Assembly (NCBI RefSeq): GCF_900129365.1
Contig: NZ_FQVM01000035.1
Location: 1-21,933, forward strand
DNA length: 21,933 nucleotides
Origin: Clostridium fallax
GTDB lineage: Bacteria; Bacillota; Clostridia; Clostridiales; Clostridiaceae
Direction of reading: 5' to 3'
This document shows positions 1-8,215 of the stretch, piece by piece. The translations under genes and the position numbers were made by a program. How positions within the stretch are numbered: the stretch's first letter is position 1; each line of letters begins with the position of its first letter. Below the pieces are notes generated by a model. It had not been told where the DNA came from. It ran no database searches and saw only the letters and a list, made by a program, of their open reading frames with translations.

Positions 1-50
1 AAGCACGCCGCCAGCGTTCGTCCTGAGCCAGGATCAAACTCTCAATTTAA
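1..50 (-). rRNA. 16S ribosomal RNA, 5' end only
   Basis: Read on the minus strand, this stretch contains the universal 16S start GAGAGTTTGATCCTGGCTCA followed by GGACGAACGCTGGCGGCGTG. This is the conserved 5' end of bacterial 16S, in the form seen in clostridia. The rest of the gene lies off the left edge. The exact mature 5' end is placed at about 48-51 by comparison with the usual TTGAGAGTTTGATC start. Confidence 0.97.
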
Positions 51-122
51 AAAGTTTAATCTTTACTCATATAAAAGAATTGCTGGTTTAAAAAATCTTA
101 AAAGATTTTGTAAGTTTCTCTC

Positions 123-146
123 TGTTTAATTTTCAAAGACCAAGTT
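123..146 (-). promoter_or_regulatory. boxA-like antitermination element in the 16S leader
   Basis: On the minus strand the leader reads TTGGTCTTTGAAAATTAAAC. This resembles the boxA element (TGCTCTTTGAAAA in E. coli) that recruits Nus factors to rRNA transcripts. It lies 42 bp from the -10 of the proximal promoter. A short palindrome at 92-109 (AAAATCTT/AAGATTTT) follows it and may belong to the 16S processing stem. The function is inferred from rrn leaders in general. Confidence 0.65.
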
Positions 147-179
147 TTTGTTTTCTTGTCACATCTTGGCGACTTCTTT

Positions 180-208
180 ATCTTATCACCAATCTGTTTC
201 TTTGTCAA
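180..208 (-). promoter_or_regulatory. Proximal rrn promoter
   Basis: The minus strand shows a consensus -35 TTGACA (203-208), a 17-bp spacer and a -10 TAAGAT (180-185) preceded by TGA, giving an extended -10. It directly precedes the 16S leader and boxA. The quality of the hexamers and spacing makes it the likely main promoter of the 16S-23S-5S operon that continues off the left edge. Confidence 0.9.
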
Positions 209-237
209 CACCTTTTAACTTGTTAAAGTTTTTTGTG

Positions 238-296
238 TTTTCAAAGTTTGTTTCGCTTTAGTGTTTCGCACCTCAGCGACGTGTTTTATCTTATCA
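238..296 (-). promoter_or_regulatory. Distal rrn promoter/leader module (tandem copy)
   Basis: A second TGATAAGATAAA block (-10 TAAGAT at 288-293) is followed by GTCGC and then CTTTGAAAA (238-246). The same order of elements occurs in the proximal module, offset by 107-108 bp, and the -10 to boxA-like distance is 42 bp in both. The expected -35 position (311-316) reads AAAATA on the minus strand, so this copy lacks a good -35. It may rely on its TGA-extended -10 or be weak. Confidence 0.6.
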
Positions 297-1203
297 TGGT
301 ATGATAAATATATTTTATCATTAAATGTTATTTTATATATCATTTAAACTTAATACTCTAAAATACTTTATTTATCGTAATATATCTTATATAGATACGC
401 CTGGAAAAGTTTTCGCTATTTTTTATAATCTATTTAAAAATATCTCCACAATAAAAACTAATTTTCATATAAAAATATAACCTTCAATATTTTTTTATAC
501 TAACTATTATTTATTTTGCATAATAAATTACTTAGTTTTTATTTATTTAAATGAAAGTATCTTAATAATTTAATATAGAATGATATATTTCACAAATACC
601 TTATTACTTTTAGTTTATATTTCTTATTATATAATTTTAAATACTCACTTTTCTTTCTATTAATAATTATATTTAGTACTAGATATAATTAATATCCTCT
701 TTTAACCATAATCACATTCCTTATATTAATATATTGATAATTTAGTTTTTAATTTCTTACATTGGTTTATACTTAAAGAGTAAATAATTAGATTTATTTA
801 TCTTTATAAAATAAATTTACTAAAAACTATTTCTCTTTATAATTATTTTTCTAAATTAATAAATAAAAAACTATCCTTATATATGATTTTATAAATCAAT
901 CATTAAAGGATAGTTTCTGATTTTAGTTATATTAATTTTTATTTAAATTATGACATAAACTTTAATATATATTTTTTACCTATCATAAATATTAATAATA
1001 GTTTTTTAAGTTCATTTTCTTATTACAAATATTAAATCTAAAGAGTTATACAATTTATAGTTCTCTTCTTGCTTTAAAATGTACCAAAATAAATTCTTTT
1101 TATTTTATCTTATAACATCTTTATAAATATTATAAATTTTTAAAAGTATTATTATAACCAGCTAATGATTTTTAGATGTATATAAATCTAAATTTAATAA
1201 TAC
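297..1203. other. AT-rich gene-free region between an AbgT gene and an rrn operon
   Basis: Roughly 900 bp of very AT-rich DNA. I found no open reading frame with a ribosome binding site on either strand. The only clear structure is the terminator hairpin at 863-916. A weak all-AT hairpin with TTTAGAT/ATCTAAA arms lies at 1171-1192, just after the AbgT stop codon. The section nearest the rrn promoter may contain UP-element-like A/T tracts. Confidence 0.6.
863..916 (-). terminator. Intrinsic terminator, minus strand
   Basis: An 11-bp perfect stem pairs AAACTATCCTT (868-878) with AAGGATAGTTT (906-916). A nested TGATTT/AAATCA hairpin (884-898) sits in the loop. Read on the minus strand the stem is followed by TTTTTTATTT. 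It lies about 290 bp beyond the AbgT stop, the nearest minus-strand gene, so it probably ends that transcript. Confidence 0.7.
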
Positions 1204-2748
1204 CTATACAGTTATTCCAACTCCTGGTCCAAGAGGTAGTCCTAAAACATACCATATAATTAAAAGTACCGCCCATCCAATTAAGAAGGCTATAGTATAA
1301 GGAAGCATTGTTGATATCAATGTCCCCATTCCTGAATCTTCATCATATTTTTGTGTGAAACATACAATTAATGCAAAATAACTCATAAGTGGAGAAATTA
1401 TATTTGTAACTGAATCTCCTATTCTATATGCCATTTGAGTAAACTCTGGAGTATAAGCTCCCACTCTTAAAAACATTGGTACAAATATAGGCGCCATTAT
1501 AGCCCATTTTGCTGAAGCTGATCCCATAAATAAATTTATAAATGCTGCAACTAATATAAATGCAATTATTAATGGAATACCTGTAAGTCCTGTGGTTTCT
1601 AAAAAGTCCGCTCCTTTTACCGCTATAACTGTTCCTAAGTTTGTGTATGAAAAATATTCAACAAACTGTGCCGCAAAAAACACTAAAACTATATATGACC
1701 CCATAGAAGACATACTCTTACCCATTAAACTTATTACATCTTTATCATTTTTAACTTTTCTAGATCCTATACCATAAGCTACTCCTGGTACTAAGAAAAA
1801 TAAAGCTATAACTACTACTATTGACTTCATGAAAGGCGAATTTAATATTTCACCAGTTTCAGGATTTCTAAGTATTCCTGTCTTAGGTACTATAAACGCA
1901 CCTATAAATATTAAAAATAATATCATTGCAATTCCTGCAAACTTTAAACCTCTTTTTTCTTCTGGAGTTATAGTTTGCATTTCTTCTTTATATTTACCTT
2001 TATATTTTCCAAGTCTTGGTTCTATTATTTTTTCTGTAACTAAAGTTCCTATTATAGTTATTAAAACAGTTGAAACTATTAAGAAAAACCAGTTTCCTGT
2101 AATTGAAACATTATAACTTGCATCTACCATTTTAACTCCCTCTTGAGTTAATCCTGCTAATAATGCATCTGTAGGTCCTGGTACTATATTTGCACTAAAT
2201 CCACCAGACACTCCTGCAAAAGCTGCTGCTATACCAGCTATAGGATGTCTACCAAAGCTCATGAAAATTACTGCTCCTAAAGGTATTAACACTACATATC
2301 CTGCATCTGATGCTATATTTGAAACTACTCCCGCTAATACAACAATAATTGTTATAAATCTTTTTGGGGTACTCATAACTACTTTTCTTAATACAGCTGC
2401 AATAAGGCCTGTCCCCTCAGCTACACCTACACCTAATAAAGCAACTAAAACAGTTCCTAAAGGTGCAAAATTAGTAAAATTCTTAACAGCTGATGTAAAC
2501 ATATATCTAATGCCTTCTGGTTCTAAAAGACTCTTAACACTTACACTCATTTCCTTTAATTCATTAGTAGCTCTATCTATACCTTCATATATAACCCCTA
2601 CTCCCATCTTAGAAAAGAGATGTGAGCATATTGTTACTATTACACATAATATTACAAATATTGTTGCTGGATGTGGAAGTTTATTTCCTACTTTTTCAAT
2701 TCCATCTAAAAACCTTTGAATACCTTTTCTCTTTTTATTGTTTTCCAT
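1204..2748 (-). CDS. AbgT-family transporter (p-aminobenzoyl-glutamate type)
   Basis: This multi-spanning inner-membrane protein of the AbgT family imports p-aminobenzoyl-glutamate in E. coli; other members have been linked to antimetabolite export. Seen directly: many hydrophobic segments starting near residue 30, the family-like stretch GFSANIVPGPTDALL (about 184-198) and GSASAKWAIMAPIFVPMF in the C-terminal half (about 410-427). The length of about 514 residues is normal. There are two adjacent ATGs at 2751 and 2748. The GAGGAGG site leaves only 2 nt before the first and 5 nt before the second, so I chose the second. The gene stands alone, divergent from cardiolipin synthase. A TATAAT at 2814-2819 (minus) is a possible -10. 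The substrate cannot be told from the sequence. Confidence 0.9.
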   Translation of the reverse strand: MENNKKRKGIQRFLDGIEKVGNKLPHPATIFVILCVIVTICSHLFSKMGVGVIYEGIDRATNELKEMSVSVKSLLEPEGIRYMFTSAVKNFTNFAPLGTVLVALLGVGVAEGTGLIAAVLRKVVMSTPKRFITIIVVLAGVVSNIASDAGYVVLIPLGAVIFMSFGRHPIAGIAAAFAGVSGGFSANIVPGPTDALLAGLTQEGVKMVDASYNVSITGNWFFLIVSTVLITIIGTLVTEKIIEPRLGKYKGKYKEEMQTITPEEKRGLKFAGIAMILFLIFIGAFIVPKTGILRNPETGEILNSPFMKSIVVVIALFFLVPGVAYGIGSRKVKNDKDVISLMGKSMSSMGSYIVLVFFAAQFVEYFSYTNLGTVIAVKGADFLETTGLTGIPLIIAFILVAAFINLFMGSASAKWAIMAPIFVPMFLRVGAYTPEFTQMAYRIGDSVTNIISPLMSYFALIVCFTQKYDEDSGMGTLISTMLPYTIAFLIGWAVLLIIWYVLGLPLGPGVGITV

Positions 2749-2931
2749 CATTACCTCCTCATTTATTATTAATATTTTATTTAAAATATTTTCAATTTAT
2801 TAACAATATTTTCATTATATATTTATTGTTCTTAATTTATTATTATTTAATTATATAGGGATTTTTATAAAAAAACAATAAAAAGTTTTTATTTTCTAAA
2901 AATTCTATTTATTTACACAAATTATTAGTCT

Positions 2932-2961
2932 TTGTTTCTTTTTATTTAAATAGTGTATAAT
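2932..2961 (+). promoter_or_regulatory. Probable promoter of the cardiolipin synthase gene
   Basis: A perfect TATAAT (2956-2961) lies 29 bp before the TTG start codon. Only a weak -35 candidate, TTGTTT (2932-2937), is visible, at 18-bp spacing. Confidence 0.4.
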
Positions 2962-2990
2962 ATAAATATCTTTTATAAGGAGGTGTTTTT

Positions 2991-4433
2991 TTGAGCGATT
3001 TTTTTATGTATTTGCTTTATATAATAATAGCTATAAATATAATGTTAGGTATAACCATTGTTGTATTAGAGAGAAAGCAACCAGAAAAAACAATTGCTTG
3101 GCTATTAATATTATTGCTTGTTCCACCAATAGGATTAATCCTTTATATATTTTTAGGCAGAAATTGGAAAATACATACCCTTAATGATGAAAACTTTTCA
3201 GATGATGTAAAAGAACTTATTTGCCCTATAATAAAAGCTAAAGGTGGGGGTCAAGAAGCGTCATTAATAGAATTATTGGCAAATAATAGCGACTCTCCTG
3301 TATTTATAAATAACGAAGTTGAAGTATTTATAAATGGTGAAGAAAAGTTTAAAGCATTAAAAGAAGAACTTAAAAACGCAAAACACCATATTCATTTGGA
3401 ATATTATATCTTTAAAAGCGATAATATAGGTAAAGAAATAATAGATTTGCTTATATTAAAAGCTTCCGAGGGAGTTAAAGTAAGATTAATAATAGATAAA
3501 GTAGGCTCTTCTAAAATGAAAAGAAAATATCTAAAAAAATTAAAAGATTCCGGAGTAGATGTAGTAATATATTCATATTTCTTAGCTCCTATCTTAAAAC
3601 TTATCAATACACAAATAAATTATAGAAATCATAGAAAAATAGCTATTATTGACGGAAAAGTAGGATTTTTAGGTGGAATTAATGTAGGTGATGAATACTT
3701 AGGTAGAAATAAAAAATTTGGCTACTGGAGAGATACTCATATAATGGTTAAGGGTGATTTTGTAATGGGATTGCAAGCAGTATTTCTAGATGATTTTTTA
3801 ACTATTCAACAGGCTAATAATTACTATACATTTTTTGATCAAGAATTTGATAAATACTTTCCTACTACTAGTGTATGTAAAAGCACCCTTATGCAATTAG
3901 TAAAGAGCGGACCTGATTCTGAATTTCCTGCTATAATGCAAGGAATATTAAAAATGATTTCTATGGCAACTACAAGTATTTATATAACTACTCCTTACTT
4001 TGTACCATCTAAAAGTATAATGGATGCATTAACCATAGCAGCTTTAGGTGGAGTTGATGTTAAAATTATATTCCCTGAAAAAGCCGATCATTTTACTGTA
4101 AATACAGCATCAAAAACTTATTTAGCAGAACTTATGAGATGTGGAGTAAAGGTATATCTTTATGATAAGAATTCCTTTGTTCATGCTAAAACTATGACAA
4201 TAGATAGTAAACTATGTACCTTAGGAACTGCCAATATGGATATAAGAAGCTTTGAATTAAATTATGAAATTAATGGGGTTATTTATGATGAAGAAATAAC
4301 TAAAAACTTAGAGAAAATTTTTATAGAAGATTTAAAAAAATGTCGTGAGTTTACTCTAGAGGAATATGAGAATAGTAGTAAAATTCACAAATTCTTAGAG
4401 GGATTAACAAGAATTTTCTCTTCTATCCTATAA
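2991..4433 (+). CDS. cls: Cardiolipin synthase (phospholipase D superfamily)
   Basis: It condenses two phosphatidylglycerol molecules into cardiolipin and glycerol at the membrane. Seen directly: two N-terminal membrane segments (about 5-27 and 36-56, with VPPIGLILYIFLGR typical of the PLDc_N region), then two HKD motifs. The first is H214-x-K216-x4-D221 in NHRKIAIIDGKVGFLGGIN, the second H398-x-K400-x4-D405 in FVHAKTMTID. Both catalytic sites are intact and 480 residues is normal. The start codon is TTG, placed 7 nt after AAGGAGGTG (2977-2985); no ATG with a comparable site exists nearby. The gene is monocistronic, divergent from the AbgT gene and followed by a strong hairpin. Some family members make other phospholipids, but the architecture favours a Cls-type synthase. 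Confidence 0.93.
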   Translation: MSDFFMYLLYIIIAINIMLGITIVVLERKQPEKTIAWLLILLLVPPIGLILYIFLGRNWKIHTLNDENFSDDVKELICPIIKAKGGGQEASLIELLANNSDSPVFINNEVEVFINGEEKFKALKEELKNAKHHIHLEYYIFKSDNIGKEIIDLLILKASEGVKVRLIIDKVGSSKMKRKYLKKLKDSGVDVVIYSYFLAPILKLINTQINYRNHRKIAIIDGKVGFLGGINVGDEYLGRNKKFGYWRDTHIMVKGDFVMGLQAVFLDDFLTIQQANNYYTFFDQEFDKYFPTTSVCKSTLMQLVKSGPDSEFPAIMQGILKMISMATTSIYITTPYFVPSKSIMDALTIAALGGVDVKIIFPEKADHFTVNTASKTYLAELMRCGVKVYLYDKNSFVHAKTMTIDSKLCTLGTANMDIRSFELNYEINGVIYDEEITKNLEKIFIEDLKKCREFTLEEYENSSKIHKFLEGLTRIFSSIL

Positions 4434-4502
4434 TATATATTATTTATTAAGTATTTAGGTTATAAATTTTATATATTAATTTTTATATAAAATTTATAAA
4501 TT

Positions 4503-4559
4503 AAAAAAAGAGCTGTTTAAATTAGATATTTGATATCTAATTTAAGCAGCTCTCTTTTA
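4503..4559. terminator. Bidirectional intrinsic terminator between convergent genes
   Basis: A 22-bp nearly perfect stem (AGAGCTGTTTAAATTAGATA at 4509-4528 pairs with 4534-4553) closes on a very short loop. The plus-strand side is followed by CTTTT. The minus-strand side is followed by TTTTTTT. It can end both cls (+) and the vanZ-like gene (-). Confidence 0.85.
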
Positions 4560-4560
4560 A

Positions 4561-4606
4561 AAATAAAATTATGCATAGTAATTATTTATTATACATAATT
4601 TTATTT
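4561..4606. repeat. Long AT-rich inverted repeat
   Basis: AAATAAAATTATG (4561-4573) is perfectly complementary to 4594-4606. After one mismatch the pairing continues through most of the interior to a 4-nt loop. On the minus strand the stem ends in a T-rich tail, so it may be a second terminator for the vanZ-like gene, in tandem with the hairpin at 4503-4559. Confidence 0.55.
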
Positions 4607-4700
4607 ATTATTATATAAACATATATTTCTTATAAAATATTAAATGAAAATCCTTAAAAGAATTTTAAAAAAACTTGTATCGGTTAAATATTAAAATATC

Positions 4701-5144
4701 CTATTTATTTTTCTTAAATTTACTTATAGCTAAAGTAATTAATGCTCCAAAAGCACCTCCAAAAGTATCTATTAAAACATCTTTAAACTGACCTGATCTA
4801 CCCTCTATAAATAATTGATGAAACTCATCTGTGCAAGCATATAAAAATACTATAATCACACCTAAAATTCTAGCCTTAGAATTATTTATATAAAACCTTA
4901 GTGCATTATATACTAAAAATAATAAAATCATATACTCTGAAAAATGAGCTCCCTTTCTTACAATAAATGTAGCTAAATCTCCTAACTTATCACTTAAATT
5001 CAAACCTAATGCATTAAATACATATATAACAAAATTGCTTTGCTTACTAGAAACCTCTCCTGGTTGATGAGACATAATAAATATAAATGCCATCCATCCA
5101 ATTAATAAAATCCAACTTATCTTTTGCTTATTTTTTAAATTCAT
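4701..5144 (-). CDS. VanZ-family membrane protein
   Basis: A small integral membrane protein of the VanZ-like family. VanZ itself gives low-level teicoplanin resistance in the vanA cluster, but most chromosomal relatives have no known role. Seen directly: an N-terminal helix (about 10-24), the SHQPG turn (25-29), RKGAHFSEY (63-71), a helix at about 93-104, then DEFHQLFIEGR (106-116) with the D..ID..GG pattern at 122-130. A last helix follows. These are the usual conserved blocks of the family, and 147 residues is typical. The ATG follows AGGTGA at suitable spacing. It sits downstream of the 62-residue membrane protein, separated by a hairpin, so co-transcription is uncertain. Nothing nearby suggests a van operon. 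Confidence 0.85.
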   Translation of the reverse strand: MNLKNKQKISWILLIGWMAFIFIMSHQPGEVSSKQSNFVIYVFNALGLNLSDKLGDLATFIVRKGAHFSEYMILLFLVYNALRFYINNSKARILGVIIVFLYACTDEFHQLFIEGRSGQFKDVLIDTFGGAFGALITLAISKFKKNK

Positions 5145-5182
5145 CTATTTCACCTAATTTTTTAATAATTTTTATTTAATAT

Positions 5183-5257
5183 AAAAATAAAAAGAGTAAT
5201 AATATGAAAGAGATATTTTTAAAAGAAAGATTCTTAACCCTAATACTCTTTATTTTT
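5183..5257 (-). terminator. Probable terminator after the 62-residue membrane protein
   Basis: AAAAATAAAAAGAGTA (5183-5198) pairs imperfectly with TACTCTTTATTTTT (5244-5257). Read on the minus strand the closing arm runs into TTTTTATTTTTATATT. The large loop (about 45 nt) weakens the call, but the position between two minus-strand genes fits a terminator. Confidence 0.5.
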
Positions 5258-5324
5258 ACTACTCTTTAAAATTTTAAATTTATAAAAAAAGTTCATTTTA
5301 ACTAAAACCTCTCAGTTTTAAATT

Positions 5325-5513
5325 CTATTTATTATTTCTTTTTTTTATTTTTACTTTACCTTCTTTTATCCCTGTAATTCTGTCTATTAATAGGTATGTA
5401 ATCCCCAAGGATATAAATCCTGCTCCTAAAAACCTAGTAGAGTTTTGTATAACAACTACTAATAATATTCCTAGCATTAAAACTAGAATATCAAATGAAA
5501 TATCTCTTTTCAT
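5325..5513 (-). CDS. Small two-helix membrane protein, unknown function
   Basis: A 62-residue protein with two hydrophobic stretches (about 8-22 and 29-44) and a strongly basic tail ending KIKKRNNK, which suggests a hairpin in the membrane with a cytoplasmic C-terminus. I do not recognise a family. The ATG has a good site, GGAGGGG, 5 nt upstream, and a TATAAT -10 candidate lies at 5545-5550 (minus), so it is likely expressed from its own promoter. A hairpin follows it, then the vanZ-like gene. Confidence 0.7.
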   Translation of the reverse strand: MKRDISFDILVLMLGILLVVVIQNSTRFLGAGFISLGITYLLIDRITGIKEGKVKIKKRNNK

Positions 5514-5640
5514 TCTTACCCCTCCAATTTATTTGTATACTTCCATTATAATATTTATTTCTTAAAATTCCATTAAGTTTATCTTAACTATTTTTATAAA
5601 TTTAGATATTTACTTTATTTAATAAAATTAATTAAATGAA

Positions 5641-5684
5641 ATATATGCTACTTATACCATTTTAACAGGATAAGTAGCATATAT
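5641..5684 (-). terminator. Terminator of the glgC-glgD operon
   Basis: A perfect 15-bp stem pairs ATATATGCTACTTAT (5641-5655) with 5670-5684, with a possible extra CC/GG pair in the loop. It lies about 75 bp after the glgD stop. The minus-strand tail (TTTCATTTAATT) is only moderately T-rich. Confidence 0.65.
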
Positions 5685-5760
5685 TAATAAATAAATTAGC
5701 TTTTTATAACCAATTCTCTATTATAGAGTAAAAAATATTAAATTTAAATTTAATACTTTA

Positions 5761-6867
5761 TTAAAATCTTGAATGTCTTTCTATAACTAAAGGAAAGTTC
5801 TTGCTACCTCTAAGCTCATCCCCTTTTGTTATATTAGCATGCTTGTCTGCAATAACATTAATAATTTTAGCATTATTACTAATAATACAATTAGGTAGTA
5901 TTATACAATTATTTAAATAGGCACCTTTTTCTATATGAACTCTTCTACAAATTATACTATTTTCTACTACTCCCTCTATTATACACCCATTAGATATTAT
6001 AGAATTTAAAACTTTACAATCCTTGGTATACTTCGTAGGGCATTCTCCCTTAGGTTTAGTATATATAGGTCTATTCTCATTAAATAGCTCAGTATTAATT
6101 CTGGAATTAAATAAATCCATATTAGCTTTAAAATATGCATTTAAGGAATTTATACAAGCCAAATATCCTTTAAACTCATAAGCCTTAACTTTAAGTTTAT
6201 CTAATGAATTATAAATACATTTTTTCACCTTTTTATATCTTCCAGTTTTTATACACTCAAATACTATATCCATAAATAAATCTTTTTTCATAACAAACAT
6301 TTCCATGGATATATTAGCTTCTTTTTCACAGCCTATGTTTTCTCCAACACTTATTAAATTGTTTTCCTTATCTATATTTATAGATTCACAATTCAAAAAA
6401 TTTTCTTTTGCATTGTTAACCTTTTTATATACAATTGTTATTTCATTTTTATGCTCTTCATGATATTTAACTACTTCATTAAAATCAATATTACATATCA
6501 TATAAGATGGAGTCAAAATAATATATTCTTGTCTACTAAACTTAAAAAATTCTAGGTTATCTCCAAAAGTATTAACATCATTATATACATTATCTTCATC
6601 ACTAAAATTAAAAACTCTAAGACCATCTCTATCTCTATATAAATCCCATGGTCTTCCATTGTTTAAATGATCTATTAATGATCTTGCTTTATTTTTTGCA
6701 AATATTCCAATATTCGCTATACCAGAATTAGCCATATTAGATAAAATAAAATCTATAATTCTATACCTACCTGCAAAAGGCACTGATGCTAACGGTCGAC
6801 TTCTTGTTAATTCCATTATTCTATCTTGATTCTCATCTAAATTTACTATTCCAATATAATTTTTCAT
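5761..6867 (-). CDS. glgD: Glucose-1-phosphate adenylyltransferase, GlgD subunit
   Basis: A paralogue of GlgC that, in Firmicutes, forms a mixed ADP-glucose pyrophosphorylase with GlgC and raises its activity. Seen directly: the nucleotidyltransferase fold marker RPLASVPFAGRYRIIDFILS (24-43) and a C-terminal left-handed beta-helix with repeated I/V-rich hexads (about 275-345). The N-terminal GGxGxRL signature is absent; the region reads NLDENQDRI. The catalytic Asp of GlgC (D128 in GDHIYK) aligns with Y122 here. It therefore looks non-catalytic or altered. The 368-residue length is normal for GlgD. Its ATG lies 1 nt after the glgC stop, and its GGAGGTGA site is inside the last glgC codons, so translation is probably coupled. 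Confidence 0.93.
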   Translation of the reverse strand: MKNYIGIVNLDENQDRIMELTRSRPLASVPFAGRYRIIDFILSNMANSGIANIGIFAKNKARSLIDHLNNGRPWDLYRDRDGLRVFNFSDEDNVYNDVNTFGDNLEFFKFSRQEYIILTPSYMICNIDFNEVVKYHEEHKNEITIVYKKVNNAKENFLNCESINIDKENNLISVGENIGCEKEANISMEMFVMKKDLFMDIVFECIKTGRYKKVKKCIYNSLDKLKVKAYEFKGYLACINSLNAYFKANMDLFNSRINTELFNENRPIYTKPKGECPTKYTKDCKVLNSIISNGCIIEGVVENSIICRRVHIEKGAYLNNCIILPNCIISNNAKIINVIADKHANITKGDELRGSKNFPLVIERHSRF

Positions 6868-6868
6868 A

Positions 6869-8032
6869 TTACTTCACCTCCTCAAAATCAGTAATTTGAG
6901 TTCCCCTTTTTAGTTCATCTTTAGCAGGAACTACTGTAATATTAACACCATTTCCAACTTTACAATCTCTTCTTATTGCTACATCACTTCCTATAATAGC
7001 TTTATCTATAATTACATTTTCTCCAATTTTAGTATTAGGCATAATTACAGAATTTTTAACTATAGAGTTTTTCCCAACTACTACACCTTGAAATAAAACC
7101 GAATTTTCAACATCTCCTTGAATTACACAGCCTTCAACTACTAAAGAAGACTTAACAGATGCTTGACTCCCTATATATTGAGCTGGTCTAACTGGATTTA
7201 CAGAATATACTCTCCACTCATTATCCGTTGAGCTTAATTCATTATTATCTTTTAATAAATCCATATTAGCTTCCCAAAGACTTTCTATAGTTCCAACATC
7301 CTTCCAATAACCCTTAAAAGGATAAGCCACCAATTTCTGTCCGCCCTCTAGCATTTTAGGTATTATATTTTTTCCAAAATCATTTGAAGAAGTTTTATCA
7401 TTTTCATCTTCTTTTAAATATTTCTTTAATAATTTCCAATTAAAAATATATATCCCCATAGAAGCTTTAGTGCTTTTTGGCTTTTTAGGTTTCTCTTCAA
7501 ATTCATATATTGAGAAGTCTTCTTTAGTATTCATAATTCCAAATCTAGATGCTTCACTTAAAGGTACATCTATAACAGCTATTGTGGCATCAGCTTTTTT
7601 GCTTTTATGAAATTCTAACATTTTTTCATAATCCATCTTATATATGTGATCTCCTGATAATATAAGTACATATTCTGGATCATGATTATCAACAAAGGCT
7701 ATATTTCTATAAATAGCATTTGCAGTCCCTTTATACCAATTACCACCTTTCTCTTCTTGATAAGGAGGTAAAATAGAAACTCCTCCATCCCTTCTATCTA
7801 GTTCCCAAGGACTTCCTATCCCTATATGAGAATTTAACTCTAACGGTTGATATTGCGTAAGAACACCTACTGTATATATTCCTGAATTAGAACAATTACT
7901 TAGAGTATAATCTATTATTCTATATTTTCCTCCAAAAGGTACTGCTGGCTTTGCTAGCTTTTTAGTAAGAACTCCTAATCTAGAGCCTTGTCCACCCGCT
8001 AGTATCATAGCTACAGTTTCTTTCTTTGTCAT
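6869..8032 (-). CDS. glgC: Glucose-1-phosphate adenylyltransferase, catalytic subunit GlgC
   Basis: It makes ADP-glucose and pyrophosphate from ATP and glucose-1-phosphate, the committed step of glycogen synthesis. Seen directly: GGQGSRLGVLTKKLAKPAVP (13-32), the nucleotide-binding signature; GDHIYKMDY (127-135) holding the catalytic Asp128; FEEKPKKPKS; and a C-terminal left-handed beta-helix. The frame stays open upstream to an ATG at 8107, but I place the start at 8032 (MTKKETVAMILAGG, 387 residues). The family begins here, and the longer start would overlap the -35 box of the promoter at 8076-8104. The upstream site is weak (AAGGGG, 11 nt away). It is first in a two-gene operon with glgD. 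Confidence 0.95.
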   Translation of the reverse strand: MTKKETVAMILAGGQGSRLGVLTKKLAKPAVPFGGKYRIIDYTLSNCSNSGIYTVGVLTQYQPLELNSHIGIGSPWELDRRDGGVSILPPYQEEKGGNWYKGTANAIYRNIAFVDNHDPEYVLILSGDHIYKMDYEKMLEFHKSKKADATIAVIDVPLSEASRFGIMNTKEDFSIYEFEEKPKKPKSTKASMGIYIFNWKLLKKYLKEDENDKTSSNDFGKNIIPKMLEGGQKLVAYPFKGYWKDVGTIESLWEANMDLLKDNNELSSTDNEWRVYSVNPVRPAQYIGSQASVKSSLVVEGCVIQGDVENSVLFQGVVVGKNSIVKNSVIMPNTKIGENVIIDKAIIGSDVAIRRDCKVGNGVNITVVPAKDELKRGTQITDFEEVK

Positions 8033-8075
8033 AAAACCCACATCCCCTTTTATATTAATCCATTCCTCACATATA

Positions 8076-8104
8076 ATTATACATATGGTATTTTTTTCCT
8101 TCAA
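8076..8104 (-). promoter_or_regulatory. glgCD promoter
   Basis: The minus strand reads TTGAAG (8099-8104), a 17-bp spacer and TATAAT (8076-8081), giving a sigma-A-type promoter about 44 bp upstream of the glgC start. It follows the terminator of the preceding gene, so glgCD is transcribed on its own rather than from the glgBA region. Confidence 0.8.
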
Positions 8105-8176
8105 CATTATTATTAACAGTTTTTTCCTTATTTATTTGTTAAATTCTACATATTAATTTATTTTTTTCATTAAAAT

Positions 8177-8211
8177 AGCCACGGATTATAAAAATCTTAT
8201 AATCCATGGCT
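8177..8211 (-). terminator. Terminator of the zinc-ribbon gene
   Basis: AGCCACGGATTATAA (8177-8191) pairs with 8197-8211 around a 5-nt loop. The one imperfect pair is G-U in minus-strand RNA but C-A in plus-strand RNA, which supports minus-strand use. The tail reads ATTTTAATG. It begins 5 bp after the stop codon of the zinc-ribbon gene. Confidence 0.8.
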
Positions 8212-8215
8212 CGTT

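Noticed and set aside
2261..2719. 152-codon + strand frame opposite the AbgT gene
   Set aside because: Antisense shadow of a gene with strong family motifs; no ribosome site or recognisable domain. Similar frames at 1592-1777 and 1829-2116 were rejected for the same reason.
4701..5144. Glycopeptide resistance role for the VanZ-like protein
   Set aside because: No vanHAX or vanRS genes nearby; chromosomal VanZ-like proteins are common and mostly uncharacterised.
8033..8107. 25-codon N-terminal extension of GlgC
   Set aside because: The upstream ATG overlaps the -35 box of a good promoter, and the extension does not fit the family.
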